DNA from: Haliscomenobacter sp.
GTDB lineage: Bacteria > Bacteroidota > Bacteroidia > Chitinophagales > Saprospiraceae
NCBI GenBank assembly: GCA_016713275.1
Contig: JADJPL010000003.1
Coordinates: 744,001 to 808,000 of the forward strand
Direction: 5' to 3'
Length of the DNA: 64,000 bases
Part shown: piece after piece, positions 57,717-64,000 of the stretch
Layout: every line of letters starts with the position of its first letter
Position numbering within the stretch: the first letter of the stretch is position 1
Position numbers and translations under genes: made by a program
The notes under the pieces: model-generated
Told to the model about the DNA's origin: nothing
The model's database searches: none
The model's input: only the letters and a program-made list of their open reading frames with translations

Positions 57717-60113
57717 TCAAAACTCCAACCGATAATTAAACACCGGAAGGATGCCCGTTTGAAAATAGGTTTCGATATTCCCGGAAAAGTCGCTGTAGTA
57801 TTTGGAGAATACGTTGGTGCGGTTGAACACATTTTGTACGTCCAGCGAAATGGCGTGGGCTATTTTGGCGGCATTGATCCGGTAGCTTACGCTGGCGTCG
57901 ATGCGGGAATAGGTACCCAAGCGCTCGGTATAGGGCCGGTCCTCGTAGCGGACGGTTTGCTCCTGTTCCCTGGAGGCTTGCAGATCGATGGGGGTCATGC
58001 GGCTGCCTCCGGATAGGGTGAACCTGCCGTTAACGCCAAACCGGTTTTGTTTTTTTCTACCCGTATTAAACTCTCTTCCGGCCAGGGCATTGAACTGGTA
58101 TTGTCCGTTAAAGCGGGTGTGGTACCAGTCGCCGGTCGCTGTTTTAAACCGGGAGTCGTAAAGCGACCCCGTGATCAGGAAGTAGGTCTGATTGGAAAAG
58201 AACTTTTCCAGGGTCAGGTCCATTCCGTAATTTCTCCCCGTTCCTTGGTTATTGGCGCCCGTGATGCCGAGGATTTCCCAGATGTTGCTGGCGTTGAGGA
58301 TGGAGCGGGTACTGCCGGGCTGGTTTTCGACCGGAACGTCAAACAGGTGTTGGTAATACCATTCAGCTTTCAGGCGGAGTTGTTCGTTCAGCCGGCGGTC
58401 GTACCCCAATACGGCGTGAAACGCTTTGGTCAGCTCCAGGTTTTTGGTTGCCGGGCGCAACGCGCCATCCGCCAGTACGCCGTCGAAGAGGTAGGTTGCC
58501 GGGTGTTCGATCTTGCTGTGGAGGCCGGCGGCCAGGCTGATGGTTTGGGCCGGGCTGATTTGCCATTGGAGGGAAGCCCGGGGGTCGATGGCCTGCCTGG
58601 AGTTGAGCAGGAGCCGGGTGTAATGGAGCCCGCCATGAATGGCCAGGGCAGGGCTCAGCCGGTTTTTCCATTGGGCGAACGCCTGGATGGAGGCCATATT
58701 CCCCGTGTTGTCGAAAAATTGGGTCCAGAGGTCGTCGTCGTTTTCCCCGGAGGTGGCAAACTCGAAATGCTGCTGGGTAGCAATAACCCCTGCTCTCAGG
58801 CTGTTGCGGGCGTCCATTTTCAGGTTGTAGGTAATGCTTGCCCGATAGGTATCGTGCCGGGAATCGTCTTTGGAATTGGGGTGTTCCTGGTAATTTTTCT
58901 CCTCATCGAGCCAGTAGGACTCCGTTTGCCCCCGGTTGGAGGAAGCGGCGAAGACCGTGCGCAAATAGCTTTTGTCGTTGAGCAGGATGCGGTGGGAGCC
59001 CCCTATGGTGCCGACTTGCTGGCGCTCATCAAACCCCCACCGGTCGTCGTCCGTCTCCCATAAGCTGGCATCCGGCTCGGGATCGAAGTACGAGCGGTTG
59101 GCGCCCCCAAGACCAAAGAGGGCAAACGTGCCTGCTTTCGCCGTAGGAAGGTGGATTTTAAACGCCAAATCCTGGTAACTGGGCAAAATATCTCCGGCGG
59201 GGTTCAGCCCCAGCTGCTGCATGGCAGCCAGGGTGGAATAGCGGTAATTGACCAGGTAAGAAGCCCTGGATTTTTTGCTGAACGGTCCTTCCGCCGATGC
59301 TTCGATGCCCAGCAGGCCAAGCATAAAGCTGAACTCCCTTTTTTCGTTGTTCCCGTTGCGCATGTTCAGGTCGAACACGCCCGACAGCGCGTTGCCGTAT
59401 TCCGCGGGGAAAGCGCCGGTGAAAAAATCGGAATTGCTCAGGATGCTGCTGCTGAGCATGCTGATGGCGCCGCCGGAGTTGCCCATGGCGCCAAAATGGT
59501 TCGGGTTGGGAATGTCGATGCCTTCCAGGCGCCAGAGCAGTCCGGAAGGCGAGTTGCCCCGCACCACGATTTCGTTGCTCAAGTCGTCGCTCCCGCCCAT
59601 GCTTACCCCCGCGAAATTTTGCGCCATCCGGGCAGGGTCGTAATAGCTCCCGGCGTACCGGCTGGTTTCTTCCACGGAAAAGGACCGGGCGCTGACCACC
59701 GCCATTTCGTTCAGCGGGCCCGATTTCTCCGCCGCCGCCGTTACGGTGATGGCCTGGATCTCAATGGCTGATTCGACGAGCTCCAGGGTGAGCACGACTT
59801 CTTTTCCAGAGGTGACCATCAGACTGCCGATGCGGTAGGGTTCATACCCCAGAAAGTTGATCTCCAGGTCGTGCCGGCCAACGGGGACGTTCTCCAGTTT
59901 GAAACGGCCTTCTTCGTCGGTCGCTGTTCCCAGCGCGGGATCGGTGTTCATAACGGCAATGGTGGCGCCCGCCAGTGGAAATTGCGCTTCCTTGTCCAGC
60001 ACGACGCCCCGTATGGTTTGGGTCCTGGCCTGGATCGTTTGGGCTTGCGCCCCTGCTGCGGCAGACAGGCTAATAGCTAATAACAGGTTGAAAATTAAGA
60101 TGTTGCGAAGCAT
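57717..60113 (-). CDS. TonB-dependent receptor with carboxypeptidase-regulatory-like domain
   Basis: About 798 residues, intact, from the ATG at 60113 (MLRNILIFNLLLAISLS). Signal peptide, then the regulatory-like domain TIRGVVLDKEAQFPLAGATI with GYEPYRIGSL. Plug motifs NFAGVSMGGSDDLSNEIVV and GNSPSGLLWRLEGIDIPNP, then a barrel. Upstream Met codons would add Cys/Arg-rich residues that are not signal-like and are rejected. Substrate unknown. Opposite in direction to the next receptor gene. Confidence 0.9.
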   Translation of the reverse strand: MLRNILIFNLLLAISLSAAAGAQAQTIQARTQTIRGVVLDKEAQFPLAGATIAVMNTDPALGTATDEEGRFKLENVPVGRHDLEINFLGYEPYRIGSLMVTSGKEVVLTLELVESAIEIQAITVTAAAEKSGPLNEMAVVSARSFSVEETSRYAGSYYDPARMAQNFAGVSMGGSDDLSNEIVVRGNSPSGLLWRLEGIDIPNPNHFGAMGNSGGAISMLSSSILSNSDFFTGAFPAEYGNALSGVFDLNMRNGNNEKREFSFMLGLLGIEASAEGPFSKKSRASYLVNYRYSTLAAMQQLGLNPAGDILPSYQDLAFKIHLPTAKAGTFALFGLGGANRSYFDPEPDASLWETDDDRWGFDERQQVGTIGGSHRILLNDKSYLRTVFAASSNRGQTESYWLDEEKNYQEHPNSKDDSRHDTYRASITYNLKMDARNSLRAGVIATQQHFEFATSGENDDDLWTQFFDNTGNMASIQAFAQWKNRLSPALAIHGGLHYTRLLLNSRQAIDPRASLQWQISPAQTISLAAGLHSKIEHPATYLFDGVLADGALRPATKNLELTKAFHAVLGYDRRLNEQLRLKAEWYYQHLFDVPVENQPGSTRSILNASNIWEILGITGANNQGTGRNYGMDLTLEKFFSNQTYFLITGSLYDSRFKTATGDWYHTRFNGQYQFNALAGREFNTGRKKQNRFGVNGRFTLSGGSRMTPIDLQASREQEQTVRYEDRPYTERLGTYSRIDASVSYRINAAKIAHAISLDVQNVFNRTNVFSKYYSDFSGNIETYFQTGILPVFNYRLEF

Positions 60114-60387
60114 AAACAGGTTGAGTGATTTGGTGATGAACGTTTTTTTTCGCCTTCTTAACCGGGTGAAGGGGCATGCGTCTCGTGCGCCAGGTTTTGT
60201 GCATGCACCGCGCGCCTTCCGGCCTCCAAAAAGCGTAGCCCCGCGCGAACGGCACAAAACGTGTTTAATGGGAGCATAAAAAGCGCAGCCCTTTTGCATG
60301 GACGCATGCAAAAAAGGAAAACAACAAACCTCCAATTTGCCGGTAAAAAAGGTGGTAGAATGGAACCAAAGGAGGGGAGGAGCCGGT

Positions 60388-60479
60388 CACACTACTGGAC
60401 ATTTTGGAAAATAGACCTTCCAGGTTTCGCAAACCTGGAAGGTCTGAGCCCCGGGAAAACGAAAATGTCCAGTAGTGTG
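60388..60479. repeat. Palindromic element with inner hairpin
   Basis: Perfect 18-bp ends CACACTACTGGACATTTT and its reverse complement (60462-60479). Between them lies the hairpin 60413-60445 AGACCTTCCAGGTTT/AAACCTGGAAGGTCT. It lies in the 552-bp gap between the two divergent receptor genes. Weaker similarity in the flanks extends the inverted repeat to about 60370-60500. Confidence 0.85.
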
Positions 60480-60618
60480 GGAGCCGAAACTCCTCTCCGT
60501 TCTTTGGGCACATTCGGGTGATTTCAATAAGGAGATGAGATGGGAAAGGGAATCCCCCTATGCGGAAGGATCATTTTTCTTTTCAGCTGAAACAACTTTT
60601 TCCTGCTTCTCCTGTCTT

Positions 60619-60648
60619 TTTGTCGAAACGAAAGAAAACCTACCTTCG
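60619..60648 (+). promoter_or_regulatory. Promoter for the plus-strand receptor gene
   Basis: TTTG at 60619-60622 and TACCTTCG at 60641-60648 (one mismatch to TAnnTTTG), spacer 18 bp, 18 bp before the ATG at 60666. The rest of the gap 60114-60618 holds no gene that I can support. Confidence 0.5.
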
Positions 60649-60665
60649 CCCTTCAAAAAATTCCT

Positions 60666-63043
60666 ATGCGCCTGATTGCATTGTTCTTCCTGCTTTTTTC
60701 CTTGAAAGGTTTCAGCCAGGACTACTCGCTCCGGATAGCGGTACAGTCGAAAGACAAAGAGCCTCTGATCGGGGCCAACGTCCGGCTGCTGCATATTGCG
60801 GATTCGGCGGTGATGTACTCCACCACCGATGCCGATGGGGTCGCCCTGTTCGCCCGCTTAACCCCGGGGCGGTATTCCGCCCTGGTCAGTTATGTTGGCT
60901 ACCGCAACGAAGAAGTGGAGATTCTGCTAAAATCCGAAAACCTGCAGCGGGTTGTTTCGATGGAAGAAGAGGCGGTCGCCCTGGAGGGCGTGACGGTCAC
61001 CGCGCGCCGGCCGCTGATCTCCCAGGAGGACGATAAAATGATTATCGACCCTCAGCCCATTGCCAATACCAGCACCAACACCCTGGAGATCCTGGAAAAA
61101 ACGCCCGGTCTGTTTGTCGATCAGGACGGAAATATCTACCTCACCAGCGCCACGCCCGCTGTGGTCTACATCAACGGGCGGGAGCAGCGCATGGGCGCAC
61201 AGGACATTGCCGGCATTCTCCGAAGCCTGCCGCCCGACAATATCCAGCGGATCGAGGTGCTGCGCACGCCGTCCACCAAATACGACGCCGCCAGCTCGGG
61301 GGGGATCGTCAATGTCGTGCTGAAAAAGGCGTCAAACTCGGGCGCTCCGGCGCCATCAGCATGGGGATGAACCAGGGCGTGTACGGAAACCGGTTTGCCG
61401 GATTCAACGTGAACGACAGCGGGGAGAAAACCACGTACTACCTGAGGGCCAACCTGAGCCAAAGCGATGCGGTGGAGGATTTGACTTCGGTCCGCTATGT
61501 GACCGCCGACTCCCTGCTCCGGCAGGAGGCCCGGACCCGCCGCCCGGGCGACCAGGGCTTCGTGGGCCTGGGGGTGAGCCTTGATCCCAACGAGCGATTG
61601 AATCTCAGCTACGACGCCCGCTTCAACGCCAGCCACTCCAAGTCCGCTTCGCAAAACCTCAATTTGCTGGAGACAACAGAAAATATACGGCTTTCCGAAA
61701 ACGACAACACGACGCAGAATAACTCGCGGTTCTTCAGCATCCAGCAAGACCTGGGCATGCAGCTCAAACTCGACACCATCGATTCGGAATGGGAAAACAA
61801 GGTCAGTTATTCCTACAATTCCCGGGGTCCAATGCCCAGGAATATTCGTCGGCCTTTCGGACGCCCTTCAACGCCCTGATCGAAGGCCAGGGCGACAACG
61901 CCCAAACCCGGCATTTTTTGCTCGTCCAATCCGACCTGACCCTGCAACTGCCCCGTAGGGTGAAGGTCGAGACCGGACTAAAAAGCACCTACCAACACTA
62001 CGACAGCCAGGCCGATTACTTCCTGAGCGCCGGCGGCGGGTTGGTCGGCGACCCTGCCCGCACGAACGCGTTCCGGTATCGGGAAACGATCCACGCAGCC
62101 TACGCCCAGGCATCCAAAACCCTGCCCGGCAATTTCACCCTGAAAGCCGGGACGCGCATGGAATACACCCATATGAAAGGAAATCAAACCATCCCTTCGG
62201 ATACGAGCTTCCTCATCAAGCGGGCCGATTTTTTTCCATACGTGTACCTCAGCCTGGCCGGTGATCGAAATCGCCCAATTTGCACTCCGGGGTTTCATCT
62301 ACCGGCGCACCATCAACCGCCCCGGCTATCAGAGCCTCAACCCCTACATCCGCTACGTGGATCAATACCTCTACGAAACCGGCAACCCGGGTCTGCAACC
62401 GCAGTTTACCGACAACTTCGAAGCCAATCTCAGCTTTGACGATATGCCCATTCTGGCCGTGGGGCGCAATTAGACCACCAACATCTTTTCCCAGGTCGTC
62501 TATCAGGACCCCGCCCAGGAGAACGTCCTCGTGCGCACCCAGGACAATGTGGGCAAAAACGTGGAGACGTATTTTCGCATTACCGGGGCCATTCCTCCCG
62601 GCGGCAAGTACTTTTTCGTGGTGGGCGCCCAGTACAACTACAACGAGTACGACGGACTGTACGAAAACCAGCCGCTGAGCTTTGCCCGCGGCAGCTGGCG
62701 CTTTTTCACCTACCACCAGCTCAACCTGACCAAAACAACCAGGCTGACGGCCAACGGCTTCCTCCTGCTCAAAGGCCAGCAAAACTTCTACGAGCTGGAC
62801 CAATTCGGCCAGCTAAGCCTTGGGCTCAACCAATCCCTGCTCAAGAGCAAGCTCCAGATCACCCTCAACGCCACCGACGTGCTGCGCACCATGGCCACCC
62901 GCTTCACCCTCAACCAGGGCGGCGTCTTCACCATCGGCGACCGCTACAACGACAACCAGCGCTTTGGGGTCAATGTGCGCTACCAGTTCGGCCTGCGCAA
63001 AAAAGAAGAGTCGCGCGACCCGGCGTCGTATGATGTGGAGTGA
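60666..63043 (+). pseudogene. Outer-membrane beta-barrel/TonB-receptor-like protein, three frameshifts and one stop
   Basis: Would be about 792 residues. A signal peptide is followed by a regulatory-like domain (EPLIGANVRLLHIADSAVM), the plug-like segment VEVLRTPSTKYDAASSGG-type (written IEVLRTPSTKYDAASSGG), and a barrel with GNPGLQPQFTDNFEANL and AIPPGGKYFFVVG (OMP_b-brl_3-like). Lesions: near 61337 (one base lost), 61819 (TT should be TTT), near 62259 (one base gained or two lost), and an in-frame TAG at 62471-62473 in VGRN-TAG-TTNIFSQ, where Glu or Lys is expected. The four lesions may mark a real pseudogene, or the sequence errors that affect the whole window. The frame order is otherwise perfect. 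Confidence 0.8.
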
Positions 63044-63118
63044 AAAAAAGTTGCGGGGTTGCGAAGAGGGGATGGGCTTTGCCTCGGGCTGCCTTCAATG
63101 GTTCCTTTTGCGGTGTTT

Positions 63119-63347
63119 TTGCCCCCGGTTTCGGGGTTTTGTTCTTTTTGCTCGCCCAAAAAGAACCAAAAAAAAAGCTCCTACGCCCTACCGCTCCGTG
63201 GCAAACGCCTTCGCTTTATGGGCTTCAACCGCTTTGAACACCGGACGTTGCGTTTATCCTGCATTCCAAGCGGTTGACCCCATAAGGCGATCCTGATTCT
63301 TCGAACGGGAACGGCGTTTCCCACGGGCTCCGGGCTGCGGAGGGCAA
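63119..63347. repeat. Partial copy of the nested element core
   Basis: Shares about 230 bp with 54823-55054 (GCCCCCGG..TCGGGG, TTCTTTTTGCTCGCCCAA, CGCCTTCGC..ATGGGCTTCAA, GAACGGGAACGGCGTTTCCC). It lacks the 33-bp terminal repeats. It fills much of the 63044-63515 gap. Short open frames here, such as the reverse IALWGQPLGMQ, are repeat-derived. Confidence 0.85.
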
Positions 63348-63515
63348 GGGCGCCCGCTTTGCTTTTGGGGTATTGGTTAGCGCCTGGCAAAGCACGCCCG
63401 AGATCTGATGAAAATCATTGAATTCCATCCTTTTTAGCAATAAATTGCGAAACAGACCTCAGAAAGGATCTGCGGGAGAGTTGTTTTAATTTTCCAACCA
63501 TCTAAATCTACAGGC

Positions 63516-64000
63516 ATGAAAAAGATCATTCTGTTAGTATTTATGATTTCCTCCTTTTTAAACCTTTGGGGCCAAATCAAGCCTAAACTTCACTTCTCAG
63601 CTACAAATGAATATCACTTTGCATGGTATAACGGGATGGTGACAATCGGAAACAGTGCGCACCTTGACGAAGATAGCGGGCCGAAATCCTATATTTTTCC
63701 GACCGGGAAAAGTGAAAAAGATCTACTTTGTATTTCATCGAATTATGAAAAACTGAGAAAAAATATTCAACATTTCGCATGGTTTAAAGACGGGACGGTT
63801 AGCATGGGACAACACTCCAGGACACCGGCTACAATATCTTTAACAAACGGCAGAAGTCCTTACCGATTTGTATTGGCGCCGGAAAACGATGGAAGATGTT
63901 TTGTGTATTTCTTCCAACAGCGACATGCACTTTGCCTGGTACAAAGACGGGACAGTCAGTGCAGGTAAAGCACTAACCTCGCCAATGAAAGAAGTCCCTA
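63516..64000 (+). CDS. Secreted protein with AWYKDGTVS repeats, 3' end outside window, frameshifted
   Basis: Signal peptide MKKIILLVFMISSFLNLWG. Then three repeats with the core HFAWYNGMVTIGN, HFAWFKDGTVSMGQ and HFAWYKDGTVSAGK, about 70-75 residues apart for the first pair, each following a DLLCISSN/DVLCISSN-type stretch. The frame changes near 63883-63886 (AAAA; one base too many or two too few), after which the third repeat and PMKEVP run to the window end. The repeats recall propeller-like surface proteins of Bacteroidota. The function is unknown. Confidence 0.7.

Overview
The window looks like chromosomal DNA from a member of the Bacteroidota, most likely the Saprospiria/Chitinophagia side (inference). 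The grounds are a SprB-repeat adhesin with a type IX secretion (T9SS) sorting domain, a SusC/SusD pair, other carboxypeptidase-regulatory TonB receptors, DUF4199 and BatA-type proteins, and several copies of the Bacteroidota -7 promoter box TAnnTTTG. No phage, plasmid backbone, intact IS transposase, rRNA or CRISPR array was seen.

Layout. 1-15.4 kb (minus strand) is a cell-surface glycan and membrane block. In transcription order it holds a BatA-like protein, a dihydroorotase-like protein, two DUF4199 proteins, a GT2 glycosyltransferase, a YfhO-type membrane protein, a GT4 glycosyltransferase, a glucuronyl C5-epimerase-like protein, a WbpD-like acetyltransferase, a WlbA-like sugar oxidoreductase and two asparagine-synthase-like amidotransferases. 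15.5-23.1 kb holds an ArnT/PMT-like glycosyltransferase, ApbE, a DnaQ-type exonuclease, and a run of two MbnP-like lipoproteins followed by two MbnH/MauG-like di-haem proteins. 23.1-24.2 kb is AT-rich, non-coding and rich in hairpins. 24.2-37.9 kb carries the giant adhesin, SusC, SusD and a secreted YncE/phosphoesterase protein. 38-41.4 kb holds pgk, gap and a tandem pair of tRNA-Glu genes. 41.4-57.3 kb carries Uma2, a type I pullulanase, secreted hypotheticals, a trypsin-like protease, a ferredoxin, a U32 tRNA-hydroxylation peptidase, a TPR histidine kinase with its NarL-type regulator, a di-haem cytochrome c, a methyltransferase and a 5'-nucleotidase. 57.7-64 kb has two outer-membrane TonB-type receptors and the start of a secreted repeat protein.

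Two features stand out. First, many genes are broken by single-base frame changes, often in homopolymers, including essential pgk. I count 16 such changes: 14 are net one-base losses and two are net gains. There are also two in-frame stops and one larger internal loss. The regularity points to consensus error in the sequence rather than mass gene decay, so I annotate through most of these lesions. Second, the intergenic spaces are crowded with dispersed repeats: a MITE-like family with GGGGCTGTCTCAAAAG ends (five copies), a REP-like family with the core TTCGTGCGGAACTAT, a nested 468-bp palindromic element with a second partial copy, another palindrome at 60.4 kb, and many short 7-9-nt tandem arrays.

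The best candidates for under-described biology are the doubled MbnP/MbnH operon, the three-copy hairpin motif at 23.4-23.85 kb, the uronic-acid-modifying glycan cluster, and the repeat families.
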